Notes under the pieces: generated by a model
Databases searched by the model: none
Told to the model about the DNA's origin: nothing
What the model saw: the letters and a program-made list of their open reading frames with translations, nothing else
Assembly (NCBI RefSeq): GCF_043641665.1
Contig: NC_092182.1
Span: forward strand, 22,195,241 to 22,259,240
Direction of reading: 5' to 3'
DNA: 64,000 nucleotides
Source: Enoplosus armatus
Taxonomy: Eukaryota; Chordata; Actinopteri; Centrarchiformes; Enoplosidae
In this document: in pieces, positions 36,555 through 47,959 of the stretch
How positions within the stretch are numbered: position 1 is the first letter of the stretch
Layout: every line of letters begins with the position of its first letter
Translations under genes and position numbers: made by a program

Positions 36555-37617
36555 CTGGAAAGTGCAAGAAAAAAAAAGGAAACATAAATATTCATCTGAC
36601 CTAAAAGATGTTTTTGTACCACCCAAGGGCCAGCTTTTCAGTTTCATGAAATACTGCTAATATTGATAATGGGATCCGTATCTGTATCCGTCTCAGTACA
36701 GCAACAAGGGTGCCGTCTGTGTCTAATGAGCTTTAATGGTCCCCAAAGACTATTTGCACAGCTTTTTCACAGGCCTCTTGTCTGGCATTATCATTCCAGA
36801 GCCACTTTATGGTTCAGTCGTTGCAGGATGTGCATAATACAATGTGTAAACAGTGGACTCATGAGTGAGTCTGCGTCTGTTGTCAAAGTCTTTGATCTCT
36901 GAGGTCTGAGAGAGAGTGTGTGCCTGAGTAATAAAACTGTGGATTTAACATCATCTCTACGAGCCTGTGTGGGACTGTTTCCTGGATGAATTTGACAAAA
37001 GCCAAATGTTGGCGTTGATGCTCGCTGAACAGGACTAGAATTAGTTATATGAGATATAACTTATTGATTAGCAAGCTTAAGAGGTGGTGGTAGGCACATT
37101 TTATTACCTTTGGACAGAGCCAGGCTAACTGTTTTGTCTTTGAGGGACGAGAAAAATCTGGCGCAATTCAAATCTTCCAGGTGCAGGTGCTTTGAATTGA
37201 GAAAAGAGAGCTTGCTGTCTTGTAATGGGAATGAAAAGAGCTGCAAGGAAAATTAGCTCAACGTATTCCCAAACTTGAATTGAACAGGGACGACTGGATA
37301 ACCACTTTGCAGGACAGAGAGAAAATCACAGAATAATTAGTTTTGAAATGCATGTTTTAGAGGATCAATGCTCAAATCAATCCTCTACCTTAAACAGGCC
37401 TGACAACATCTGGATTTTCCGAATAAATGGTGTCAATTACTACTATTTGTAAGATACATTTAGGAAAAAAAAAACAGATTGAAAAGAAAGAAAGAAACAT
37501 AATGGCCTGATTGATAAGATAAAACAATGTGCAAGCAGTACTCACCTTAACCTGCACACCTGCAGCTCCCCTGCACACACACAGCACCAAAACAAGGGCG
37601 ACACTGAGGACTCTCAT
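36484..37617 (-). CDS. guca2b: Uroguanylin-like guanylin-family prohormone (3 exons, about 91 aa)
   Basis: A secreted peptide precursor, predicted to activate guanylate cyclase C in gut or kidney epithelium and raise cGMP. Coding exons on the minus strand: 37617-37546 (24-residue signal peptide ending GVQVK), 37240-37108 (middle exon) and 36554-36484 (mature peptide and stop). Intron phases 0 then 1 equal those of the neighbouring guanylin gene. The C-terminus reads DPCEICANPSCFGCLN, with four cysteines spaced C-x2-C-x4-C-x2-C, and two residues after the last cysteine as in some fish guanylin-family peptides. The middle exon starts LFSFPLQDSK, like the FSFSL start of guanylin precursors, but is about 60 nt shorter and lacks the usual pair of proregion cysteines. 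Exons 1 and 3 are firm; exon 2 is a prediction. An in-frame ATG also exists at 37632. Confidence 0.75.
37060..37130. repeat. Fragment of the 46470-46822 foldback family overlapping exon 2
   Basis: The minus strand reads gttagcctggctctgtccaaagg...cacctcttaagcttgctaat, the family's internal block. It supplies the predicted 3' splice boundary of uroguanylin-like exon 2. Confidence 0.6.
37108..37240 (-). CDS. guca2b: Uroguanylin-like exon 2 (predicted, shortened proregion)
   Basis: The acceptor is aattttccttgcag. The 44-codon frame is open in the required phase and ends AAAG|GTAATA, giving phase 1 as needed by exon 3. The last 25 or so coding bases and the donor match the teleost repeat block gcctggctctgtccaaaggtaa, so this exon end may be repeat-derived. 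Only one cysteine is present. Confidence 0.45.
37546..37617 (-). CDS. guca2b: Uroguanylin-like exon 1 (signal peptide)
   Basis: Encodes a hydrophobic leader (LSVALVLVLCVC) and VQVK, ending in phase 0 at AAG|GTGAGT. This parallels the neighbouring guanylin exon, which ends VQVE|GTAAGT. The ATG at 37617 is chosen because it starts directly before the hydrophobic core; the one at 37632 would add five residues (MHHLK). Confidence 0.85.
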
Positions 37618-37688
37618 TTTCAGATGATGCAAGATGCCTCTCAGTTTAGAGGAGAGTTTCTTGCGGTCGCTGTATATCTACTCTGCCT

Positions 37689-37696
37689 CTTATAAA
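37689..37696 (-). promoter_or_regulatory. guca2b: TATA box of the uroguanylin-like gene
   Basis: TTTATAAG on the minus strand, 72 nt before the ATG at 37617, placing a start site near 37665. A (GT)n tract lies about 70 bp further upstream. Confidence 0.6.
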
Positions 37697-37761
37697 GGTG
37701 TCTGGACAGATTAGTGAGTGATTTATTAACACAGACGACCAGCAGGGTGAGGGGAGTAAAG

Positions 37762-37796
37762 GTGTGTGTGTTTGTGTGTGTGTGTGTGTGGGGGGG
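37762..37796. repeat. (GT)n plus G-run microsatellite
   Basis: An imperfect GT run of about 15 units followed by seven G, upstream of the uroguanylin-like promoter. Confidence 0.9.
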
Positions 37797-38798
37797 CGGC
37801 ACTGACCGGTCAAAGATAACCACAGGCTGGCACACTTGAGGGCGTTGGATCCTCTCTTTTAGTTTATAACCACTATCCTCTAAATATGTTTATCACCTTT
37901 ATCTCTTTCCTCCATCAGCACGATATTTCTTTATTGACTTTGGGTTTCATTCTAACACATCCGATGCCTCTCTGCCACCCAATAAATCTCATCCCTTGTC
38001 TCTCTCTCCCACAGATATTCGTCACCGAGTTGCCTGATAAGGAAGTGGCCATGTAAGCGCAGACCTGATTCATGTAGGTCACTTGTTTTAACAGCTGTGA
38101 TGTTTGCAAATGATGACGTTTTCCACATTCAGATGTCAAGTTTTTTTTTTAACCATAAACGTGAATGCTGACATAGATAGGTATCGCGTCAATTCATAAG
38201 ATACTTTAACTCCCATGTTTCAAAACATACATAATACAATTACATAATACAATACAATTTCAAATGAATGAACTAAGAAGTTAAATACTTAAGTAAACTT
38301 TGGTGAGAAGGAGCAGCTCTTTCCCAAACAGATAAGGGTAAAATATGTGACGTCATTGTGAGTCACAGTCTGAAGCTCCTCCATTGTAGTCTGACCGTCT
38401 GAACTCAGAGACATTGTTTCAGAAGTCTCCTCAAAGTCACAAAATCGATCTTTTTTTGGCAGGTTTCACTCTGCTGAGTTAAAAGAGATAATCGAAGCTT
38501 CAGCTTTCTTGTCCATTTCTTGTTTTTATAACTTTGTCTGTTTGTATTTTGGGCCAAACTGTCTGTAAAGACACAGGAAATAGAATGGACTTTAGACTGA
38601 GGGTGGTGTTGCATGCAAACATTTACTTTACCACCTTTACCACCAAAATATAGATATGAACCTAGTAATGAGCCTAAAATCTGAACTTTAACTTTCAAAT
38701 ACTCATCCACTATTAGAGACCAGTCTACTGATTTAAATCACTATTGTCAATTTATTGTAAAAAAAACAAAACAAGAAGAATATTCTGATAAACTCAGA

Positions 38799-38799
<1 letters not shown>

Positions 38800-38834
<35 letters not shown>
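38800..38834. repeat. (AC)n microsatellite
   Basis: About 17 AC units between the two guanylin-family genes. Confidence 0.95.
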
Positions 38835-38837
<3 letters not shown>

Positions 38838-40059
38838 ACCCATGCACGCATGCATGCGCACTCACAAAACACACATAGAATAGTTGTTAATGAAAAACCA
38901 TAAAGTAACCAGACAAGTATTGTTTGGAAAATCAATAAATACTGGGAGATTTTCATTGATTTTTGTTGGTTTTCATTGAATATACATTATATAACACTGG
39001 TTAGAGGATGGAGGTCCAGGAGGACATTTAAACACATAATCACAGTGAAGTTCAGACTGAACTCTAATACTGATGTTGCCTCAGGGAAAAATCAGACTGA
39101 AAGAGATCAATGACCCCAAAGAAATGTCTGTTCTATGTCTCCCAGACAATGAGTTTAATATTGGAAAATGGAGGGAGAAATATCAAAATGGAAGGTGTTA
39201 AAAGGGAGAGCACTATTTCAACCATTACAGGTCCCAAAGTAGACAATTAAAGGATGTGTCGGACATAAATCCATTTCTTCTGGCACACAAAATAGTGAAA
39301 TAATCCTCTTATAAGGAGAATAAAGTTTCAAAATGATGTATTATCCACAGACCGGTGTGGAAAAGAGCTATTTTTCTGATGAAACAAGCTAAAAGACAAA
39401 GTACAATCTTCAGAAAGACAAATTATATCTTCTGTTTTACTCGTGTGTGTATGGAATATAATTTGAACCTCATTGATGTTTGGGATACACGGAATACATG
39501 TGCAACATAAAAGTTATGAATAATAAAAATGTGACAGAAGACTGATGATTCATTTGCAAAAACACAGAAACGCCATTCTTATATTAAATACCACAACACC
39601 AGTTTGATTGATATTTACTGGAGTGCACAATAAAAAAAGTGATTCATGAAAATGTAAAAAAAAAAAAAGGGATATCTTATGAAAACAACCCAACACCTAT
39701 AGTGCACAATAAATAAACATGATTTAGGAAAATAAATAAGAAGGGAGATATCTGTTCTTGCATATATTTTAACTCCCCAAATGTGCAAGCCTTGTGAGCC
39801 TGTCATGTGATAAATCTTGAGTAAAACAACTGAATCAGGAAGAAGTTTAAAATGCTATGGGAGTTGTTGCGATGCTTTGAGTAGTTCACAATTTGCGGAA
39901 GAATTCTGAACAACGACAACATTAACTAACCAAAAGTCTCCTATTAAATAAAAACGTTTGGTAAAACATCAAACATGAATCTTCAGGATGTATGCATGGG
40001 TGTATGGCTTGTAATGGTTCCATACTTTCTTTTCTTGTTTGTTATGTGTCTTATGTAAT

Positions 40060-40580
40060 TACATTTGTTTATTTAACCTTTATTTATACACGTGATTTGA
40101 CAGAAACAGAGAACTGACAGAAGTACAGGAGATATACAGAAAGTGTTGATTGATTTTTAGGTGACATTGCAGATTATTCAGTGCTGCTGCACTAACAGCG
40201 AAGGCAGTTCTTCTTCAATCAGTTCTGGTTCAGGTTTCCTGCAGCATCAAAGCAGCACGGCTGAGATGTGAGGTAATTTACAAGGGCTTTGGAGGTAAAT
40301 AGCACCAGTGATGATTATGTCATCAGCCAGGGAAGGCCAACCACCTCTCTATAGAATGGTGTGTGTTGAGTGCTGTAATCATCACATGTAATGTGCAGAG
40401 TGGTAAATGGAGTCCACACGAGGAGCATGTTCACATGTGACATCCCCATAATCCAGAACTGAGATGAAAACAGCTTCAACAATTCTCTTTCTACAGCTCA
40501 GGGAAGCTGCTTTTGTTTACAACCCGACAAAGAGATTTTTGACAAGCCACCAAATCAAATCCTTCTCCACACTGCCAGGA
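40060..40580. repeat. Probable old interspersed repeat
   Basis: It opens with tttatttaacctttatttatacacg, a start I associate with a common fish transposable element. The body resembles a decayed element by texture only. The family was not determined. Confidence 0.3.
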
Positions 40581-41076
40581 TATGAATCTGGAGGAGTCCG
40601 TTTATTTAATTTAATGTAATTGTTTTTTGCCTAAAACTGGTCAAATTGAAACATAGTCTTAAGTCTAAAAATATGTACTTTTGAAACACAATAAGAACAA
40701 GGAAACGTGAAATACAGGGATCTTATTTCCTCTATAAAGCTACAACAACAATTACACATACAGTACGTATGTACAGCATGTATGTTTGTATCACAGCAGA
40801 TATATAAACACATCAGGACAATAATTATGTGCCTTCAGACATCAAGGCTGTGCAGGTATATGGAGATTTCACAGGTAGACAAAGTTAACGACTAGTTCAT
40901 GAAGTCCTAGATATGTTTTTCAGGAGGAGACCTAAACAGAGTGACCGCTGACCACAGTCTGTCTGCTTTTTAATGTTTTCTGCCCCCTATTGAAAACAAT
41001 AGGGATACAGTAATAATGCAAATGTTTGACTTTGCAGGAAAGACGCAATGTACACATGATCTATCAATGAAGGCTT

Positions 41077-41082
41077 TTTATT
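41077..41082 (-). terminator. guca2a: Polyadenylation signal of guanylin (putative)
   Basis: AATAAA on the minus strand, 427 nt after the stop codon. Confidence 0.45.
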
Positions 41083-41508
41083 ATTCAAAACAATGTTAAT
41101 AAAAACAAAAAAAAAAGAAACTTCTCTTTTAAATATGTATTCAAAGCTTGGCAAGATAGAAATGTAACAAACAATGTAAATCTCAAAAATAAAATGTATG
41201 ATAAAGAACGGCCAGCAGAAAAAAATATGTAGTAAATATGCCACAAAGTAACAGTTTGCAAAAAAAACAACATGCCTCAGTTTGTCTTATTTCTTTTCTT
41301 TTTGGGGCCTTTTTTGTCTAAAAGTGACTTAAAAATGTATAAAGAGCCCAATGGGCCGGAGTAAGAGCGTCTGTATTCAGGGAACATAAAGTCATCGTCT
41401 CATCACTGCAGGCAAACATTTTAGAAATTCCCTGAAATAATTTCGAGTGGGAGGAAAAAAATCACAAGTCTTAAGCCGGGCGAGATGTTTCTGGCTTGCT
41501 GGGTTTGT

Positions 41509-41567
41509 TCAGCAGCCAGTGCAGGCAGCGAAGGCGCAGATCTCACAGACGTCCATGGGAACCATAG
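41509..41567 (-). CDS. guca2a: Guanylin exon 3 (mature hormone)
   Basis: Acceptor gtgtttatttcag. Encodes MVPMDVCEICAFAACTGC and TGA. The 12-residue four-cysteine core differs from mammalian guanylin mainly by Phe for Tyr. Confidence 0.96.
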
Positions 41568-42200
41568 CTGAAATAAACACAGGAGACAGAAAGACGGACA
41601 TCAGCTAAACTGTTGAATGTCGCCACTCAAAACTCCATCACAAAGCCTGGCTGCCCAATATATAATGGTCTCACCGAGTCTGGCGAGGGATGCAGATGCT
41701 CCTCTCTGCTTACAGAGGGGCAGGAACTCCTGTGGGAGCATTGGGTCGGCACACAGGGAGGCGGTGCTCGCCCTGAGTCGTGGGTTTTGTTGTCCTGTCG
41801 CACCGCCGCTCTCTGTCAGCTCCTGAAGCCTCTTGATGGCTTCCAGCGAGAAAGACAATCCATTCTCCTGTTGGTGTTAAAGAACTGCATTAGTACAAGT
41901 AATGTGACATCACAAAAGTGTGAGGCAGAGGATTGCAGCAGCTTTCGTATGGTTTGTAATCCACGAGAATACAGAATGCAAGTTTGAACCTGTGCCTCCT
42001 CTGCACTGCAACCTTTATGACTTATAGATAAAAACAGCCCCTGCTTCTTCTGATGAGTAGAAATCGCCCACGCCGTCTCATCATGAAGACACCAGTCACA
42101 CAGAAACGTTAAGCGATGCACTTACTTCAACCTGCACAGCCTCAGAGGTCCAGCTGAGAGCCAGGACAAGGACAGCGATGGTGGCGAGTGTGGCCTTCAT
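41509..42200 (-). CDS. guca2a: Guanylin preprohormone (3 exons, 108 aa)
   Basis: A secreted intestinal peptide hormone precursor; the released C-terminal peptide activates guanylate cyclase C, raising cGMP and driving Cl-/HCO3- and water secretion. Coding exons on the minus strand: 42200-42126 (25 residues, signal peptide ending EAVQVE), 41867-41675 (proregion) and 41567-41509 (mature peptide). Phases are 0 then 1. The proregion has the family features FSLEAIKRLQEL and a cysteine pair, Cys64 and Cys77 (LCADPMLPQEFLPLC), which in mammalian proguanylin forms a structural disulfide. The C-terminus VCEICAFAACTGC has Cys97, 100, 105 and 108 in the 1-3, 2-4 pattern. Length equals the family's usual 105-115. 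It lies upstream of, and in tandem with, the uroguanylin-like gene on the same strand. Confidence 0.96.
41675..41867 (-). CDS. guca2a: Guanylin exon 2 (proregion)
   Basis: 64 codons plus 1 nt. The acceptor is ttaacaccaacag and the donor G|GTGAGA. Carries the FSLEAIKRL helix and the proregion cysteine pair. Confidence 0.95.
42126..42200 (-). CDS. guca2a: Guanylin exon 1 (signal peptide)
   Basis: ATG followed by LATIAVLVLALSW and the cleavage region TSEA; ends in phase 0 at GAA|GTAAGT. Confidence 0.94.
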
Positions 42201-42300
42201 GGTGACAGTCGACAGCAGTTTGTCTCTTTGGTCTCTTGCCGTTGATGCGCTCAGCAGATGCTCAGCTCGGTGTCTGCTTTCCCTCCGTCTACAAGCCTCC

Positions 42301-42307
42301 TTTTAAA
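42301..42307 (-). promoter_or_regulatory. guca2a: TATA-like box of guanylin
   Basis: TTTAAAA on the minus strand, about 100 nt before the ATG, placing a start site near 42272. Confidence 0.5.
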
Positions 42308-43436
42308 CCGTTCTGCCCTGCAGCCTGGCGGGTCATGTGACCAGAGGTGCTACAAATGGGAGCAAAGTTTTTCTCACAGGTTAATGAGTAGCGATGCGGT
42401 TTTACAGGCTTGTAAAGGGCAATTCATAAATCCTTCTTTTGACCTCATCGCCTGTCTGATTATTTTTATGGATCTCACTCAGTCTTGCAGAATTGATCAC
42501 ACCTCTGGTGGGTTAACACCTCTGATGACGATGAAGCCACGCCTGCCCATTGTTAGAAAGTCCTGTTACTCACACCTTAGCAAATGTTTGGACTTTGTTT
42601 TATATGCCCAACGGTCTGACAGACCTGGATCATATCATATTTAGAAGGAAGTCCTATGTTTTATATATAAATATATTGTTTTTATACAGTATATTTCTTA
42701 TTACAGAAAATATTACTGAAAAATATATGCTGCTAAATTTCATGCCAGGTAATTTTATTGACTTGCCTTTCTTACAGTCTTGTGAGAGAAAACACACCCA
42801 GCTGCATCTAATTAGGCTAAAACAAACCATTAAATCTATATGCAAATAGTATGCGATCCCATGTGAGCTGCCTGCACAGCTCTCGTTAGCCCGCTGTGTG
42901 GAATAATCAGATGGTAATACTGGTGCATGAGAGGACTGCTGTTTCTGCTTCTGCTGCGGCTAAATCAGTTAACTTATTTAGCCCTTGAGCCCTGCCAGGT
43001 CTGAATTAATTATTGGTAACAAACGTAAGATATGGGTATACTTCCTAAAAGGTATTTAGACACTGGGTGTGTAGATCAACGGCTGTAAAAGCTTCCAGGA
43101 AGCGAGTGCGGGTTGAACTCTGCAAGGAAAGGTGTTTGGTGATCACTCAGATGCTGCAAACAACATGAATACCAATAAATGCATTTCCGTCGAGGCTCAA
43201 AAGTTTAGCAGACAAAGCTACAAGGTCAAAAACTCTTCAGCATAGACATCGACAGCTGCAGGAATCAAACCTGTGACCTTCCAGTAATGACACAGCTATC
43301 TAATCCCCACACCTCTCAAGGACAACAGGAGGCTGCGAAAAAAATCAATTGACTTCGCTTATGAGTGGCATGAAGCGTGCACCCACATACGCAGCAGTGA
43401 AAGGGTGTGGCAGGTCAACGACACCTCTGTGAGGTT

Positions 43437-43454
43437 TTTAATGAGCTCATTAAA
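43437..43454. promoter_or_regulatory. Palindromic homeodomain-type site
   Basis: TTTAATGAGCTCATTAAA is an exact 18-bp palindrome holding two inverted TAAT cores 6 bp apart, as for paired binding of homeodomain proteins. Function is inferred. Confidence 0.3.
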
Positions 43455-44261
43455 CGCAATTATTTACGCAGAGCATGACAGATCTATCTATCTACCGAAC
43501 AGACCCGGGGTGACACACTGCATCTCAACAGTGTCGTCATCAAACTCGGCAAGTGTAGTTTCTTCCAGACACAGCGTGTCACTCCAGAGGTCAAAAACTG
43601 CAGCGGTGGAGATGTGTCAGAATAAAATACAGCAGCCATGTTGTATAATGAAGGTGTTCTGTCACAGCAGTTGGTTTCAGTTGAATGTTCTGTTGCTAGT
43701 AGCAACCACCAATTCATGACTTAGGGACCTTAGACCCTTTTTTAAAACCTGTTTTCTGGGAGCTGTTTGCATCCTCAAAGGTATTTCCACGATCTCACAG
43801 GTGATGAGCGTGAGAGCATCTTTGACTGGGAAGAAAACCAACGTTTAAATCCAGTATTTCCACAGTGCACAGCTTATAAAGCGGAGAAGAGAACAGCTGG
43901 GCCATGTTTGTGGAGCTGCTGCTTAAAAGTTGGGCACAGAACAACCAGGCAACTCTCCTGGAGCCCCAGACCCTCAGGGGACATTATATTCCAGCTTCAA
44001 TGTGTGGCCATCAGTTTGAGGTAATTAACTGCTAATTTGTTTTGTCAACACTGTATGCATCATAAATCACAATATAAACTGAAATGAAAAGGGGCCTTAA
44101 GGAAACAACTGTTTTACCCCCGTTTTGTGGAGGGGCTCTGAGTAAAACAAAGTTTCAGTATATATTTTCTTGCATAGTGGATTTTACTAAATAAAATTAA
44201 ATGATCACTAAATACATACACAATATGCAGGGACCCCCCCCACCCCCCCCCTACTGGGTGA

Positions 44262-44440
44262 ATCCAAGCCTCTGGTTTTCGCCCACAGTCCAAACTGGTT
44301 GATTTTAGTTTGTCTATATGTCGCCCATGTGACATGCGGGCAAACTGCACGTGAACCCCGCCTCTCTTCCGATGTATGATGGGATAGGCTCAGGCCCCCA
44401 GTGACCCCGCACAGGACATGGATTAATGAATAATGAAAAA
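44262..44440 (+). mobile_element. Degraded SINE remnant
   Basis: Landmarks in order: cccacagtccaaactgg, ccccgcctctc, gatgggataggctcaggcccccagtgaccccg, ggattaatgaat. The same SINE type occurs at 32530-32800. Confidence 0.55.
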
Positions 44441-45259
44441 CCAAAATAATAGCAGCATTAGCCTTCACAGTCTGTATTAGTCATCATTAGTTGCACTGCA
44501 TGCATCATACAGTCCACGCAGACAGGTGGGAGAGCTATATGATGCTGAGATTGCATTGTTAATCAATAACCTTCACTTCAGACAGGTACGGCTTTACCCA
44601 ATCAGGTGTTTTGAAATCAGGCCAACACGCTGCCACGAAAGCAGGGAAGCTCTCCAGCGGAAATGTGTGGGTGGAGCAGTGTGACGTGCAGCACAGTGAA
44701 ACAAATGTGTTAAGTTTGTTGAAATATTAAAAAGAAACTCAGCATTTTTGTGCTCCAAAGTGTTTGGGTGAAGGCTGGAGAGGATGGATTTGGCTCACTC
44801 TGACATGTCTCTGCACTCAGTAACGTCTCTTCACCTCAACTTAAAACAGCTTGTTGTGCTGCTCCTAGAAGCTGTTTATTTGTCGGTGATTGAAAAATGT
44901 AAAGCTAACTGACAATAATTCAACGAAGGTATTGATTTCAAGTCACGCTTCGCCTACGCCTGTCAAAATTTACTGTTTGTCCAAAGGTTCCTTGTTGAGC
45001 CAAGAAAAGAAAAATAGTCTCCAAGTCATGGGAAAGGGCAATTAATCAGACAGGTAAGACTGATGACGACCATTTAGGCCGGAGGGAAGTAAATCATCAG
45101 CCTGAGTGTGAATAGAATATCTTTGAGTATTTATCTGACCTCCTCTCGCCACAGACATCTTACAGTCAAGTGGGTCAGCAAGCAATGTTTCTCCCTATGG
45201 ACACATCATCAAGCCCTCTTGTCTGAACATGAACCTATGACCTTTTTGAGTATAAGATC

Positions 45260-45535
45260 CAAATTCCTTAAAGCTGCATTATTTGATTTTGTTTGGCCAG
45301 TAGGGGGCAGCAAAACAAGCACTAAACATTGACATATTATCAGCACCTTTTAAAGTTGTTTAAACTGTTGCCTACTTACTACACATCCAGCAGACACGGA
45401 GCAACATTAGCATTCATTTTACGTTGTATTTCTTGAAGTTTCTACTTAATGCTCCATTATGTTTAGCTGCTGGTTGCTAACTTTGTCTGTCTGCTGCTTG
45501 GTGCTGTAAAACCAAAACAATTGGCTGAAAGACCC
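45260..45535 (+). repeat. Interspersed repeat ('taaagctgcattatttgatt' family)
   Basis: It starts taaagctgcattatttgattttgtttggccagtagggggcag. Related copies occur at 51640-52360 and, inverted, at 53225-53600 (shared block gcaacattagcattcatttt). Confidence 0.5.
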
Positions 45536-46469
45536 TCTGAAGAGCTCAGGGGACCCACAGAGATTTAGTCAAGAGGTCATCCAAATTTATTTCCACTAAG
45601 GAAATGATATTTCACAGAGAAATACTAGCAAATGTAAAACTCATCCTGTGTTTATGATACACAAGTTTTTAATGTCTGAAAATGGCATGTGTCAAAGCCG
45701 TATATTTGAGTTTTATCATATGTGAGATGCCATCACATGTGATAAATCTGCATACTTTCTTTGTAATAATGAAATCAAAGCCTAACTTGATATCAAATGC
45801 AGCTCCTCACTTTTAATACCTTTGGCCCCCACCATCAGATCCATGCTGCTACTCGACAGGAAGTCAAAGCATGATTTCAGAAACGTTGTGAGTCATTCAT
45901 CCTCCATGACAAAGCCAGAAATGAGCACCTTTATTCCCAGTAGGATAAAAGCAGACACAGATATGTATCAAAGTGGGAGTGACTAAAGCAGAAACATCAA
46001 TAATATGAAATATAATGAACTTCTTGTCTTGAAAGGGCTTGATTGCCTCATTGTTTTTGTCTCATGCTTTCTTTACAATAGTAACAAACTCTACTCTCCT
46101 CGAAGTTTGTTACTGTTTTTCAGACAGTGCTCATGCTGCGTCGCATAAAGGCCAAAGATGTCTGTGAAATAATAACCTGCTCTCGTGATTAAGTAGATGA
46201 TTTTGAAACTAATAAGATACAAATTGCACGACTGTAAACTTTGTTATTAGTTTCAGTTTCCTCGCTGTGGCCAGACGTCTTTTAAATATTCAACCACACT
46301 TTGTGGCTGTTACCTCGCAGTTTATATATATATTTATAAATACATTTGCATTGAATATACTGTTTATTTCAATCACCGTGGACATGTAACTCCAGTGATT
46401 ATCGTGTGCAGTTACAAACTGTGGTTACACCATGAGATTAACTCATTAAGTAAATGATGAATGACGGTT

Positions 46470-46822
46470 GAAGGAGTAGTCTGACATTTGGGGGGAAAAC
46501 GCTGTTTGTAGGGTATATATGAAGCAGCTGGTTAGCTTAGCACAAAGAATGGAAACTGGAAAGGGTAAAAACGACATGTTGTCATAGTTTTTACACTTCC
46601 GTTTTTAGATTAAACAACCATAAAACATGTTAATTATTGAGCTTTAGAGGTGCTGTTTAGTTGTTTCCCCCTGTTTCCAGTCTTTATGCTATGCTAAGCT
46701 AACCAGCTGCTGGCTTTAGTTTTATATTAATCTTACAGACATGAGAGTATTTATCTTCTCATCTAACTCTCGGGCAGAAAGCGAACAAAGCTTGTATCCC
46801 AAAATGTGGAACTATTCCCTTA
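46470..46822. mobile_element. Complete foldback MITE
   Basis: Its ends are inverted: aaggagtagtctgacattt at the left and aaaatgtggaactattccctt at the right. Internal blocks are also inverted: ttagcttagcacaaagaatgg and later ctttatgctatgctaagctaacc. No coding capacity. This is the intact relative of pieces at 13270-14245 and 37060-37130. Confidence 0.75.
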
Positions 46823-47639
46823 AACTGAAAACAAAATCATACTTGACATTTAGGAGGCGCAAAATGTAATCTCTGAGTTATTACATGATCCTCAAATCTG
46901 TGGGTTTGACGTGTAAACTCACTGAATGTCAGGCACATAAAAGTTATGTCAAGTGAACCAGGTGTCATGATTCTGGCGTATGTGAACTCTTCTTATCGGA
47001 GCCTTTTTGGTTTGTAAAACAGACAACTGTCGCGGCTAAAGCCGTAAACTGGACAAATCATCCTTGTTAAACGTGTTATGTCATAGCACGGCCAATAAAG
47101 AGATAATGAACTGTACTCAAACAGCAACCGCACACTGAAATGCCAAACCGCTTGAAAAACCAGTGAAGTACATTTCATCCTTTGGCTTGATTGTAGAAAC
47201 AGAAATAGAAATGTCAAGTGAATACGGATATAATGTTTTTGTGATTGGTCTGACTGTCTAGTATTTTTTTATGTCATTGTTTATTGCCTTATTATCTTGT
47301 ATGTTGTAATTGAATGTGATGTTTGCTTCTATTTACAACTGTTATCAATTTATTGGCCAAGTACATTTGAGGATACAAAACAAGGAATATGACTTGGTGG
47401 GCTGCTCTCATAGGTGACATAACACACCGCAACACAAAACCTAAGAGGATAGACATTATAAACTTTGGGATTCAGGGAATATGTTTCGGATGGATGGATC
47501 ATATGAAATGTACAAAACAAATATTGTTATTACTGCATAAAGTCTGCTCAGCAAATGACCAAATGTTTATGGATTTTGCTCCCAACCTGTCGTCTATATC
47601 AACAATACTTTCAAGTCTGGTCACGGCATAAAAAATGTA

Positions 47640-47935
47640 TTATGTCACGGAGAATCTTATTGCTAATCATAAGTCTCACGCTTGGAGTGCTTTAGATTAC
47701 ACCTTTTATCAGACGAAGGCCGACAGAGGCGGCTTTACTACGAAGCCATAAATTGACACAGACTGGCTCCTCCAGTTCCTGCAGACTAAACTTTTGGAGA
47801 TTTATCGGGAGTGTCAGATTTATGCTCGGGTGATTTAATCCTCGCCAATAAATCAGCGTTGTTTATTTCACCTGCAGGCTAGACGTCATGCTGCCAGTGT
47901 TCCCATCCCTCTTGCCGTCCCCTTACATCTCCCTA
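47640..47935. promoter_or_regulatory. Possible conserved enhancer-like block
   Basis: Non-repetitive, mixed composition, dense in candidate sites such as CAATAAATCA and TTTATTTCACCTGC. Conservation cannot be tested from one sequence, so this is inference only. Confidence 0.2.
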
Positions 47936-47959
47936 GAAACCCAAAAGTACATGTGAATA

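Noticed and set aside
36475..36660. ATG-led 61-codon frame on the plus strand preceded by a splice-acceptor-like tract
   Set aside because: It is antisense to the uroguanylin-like third exon, whose four-cysteine motif is far stronger evidence.
36180..37110. Other placements of uroguanylin-like exon 2, for example the frame with HCIMHILQRLN near 36800-36890
   Set aside because: The phase at the 3' end does not fit exon 3 and no donor is present.
38015..38056. Exon-like segment after a polypyrimidine acceptor, reading IFVTELPDKEVAM then stop
   Set aside because: Only 13 codons, with no upstream plus-strand exon to join and no recognised family.
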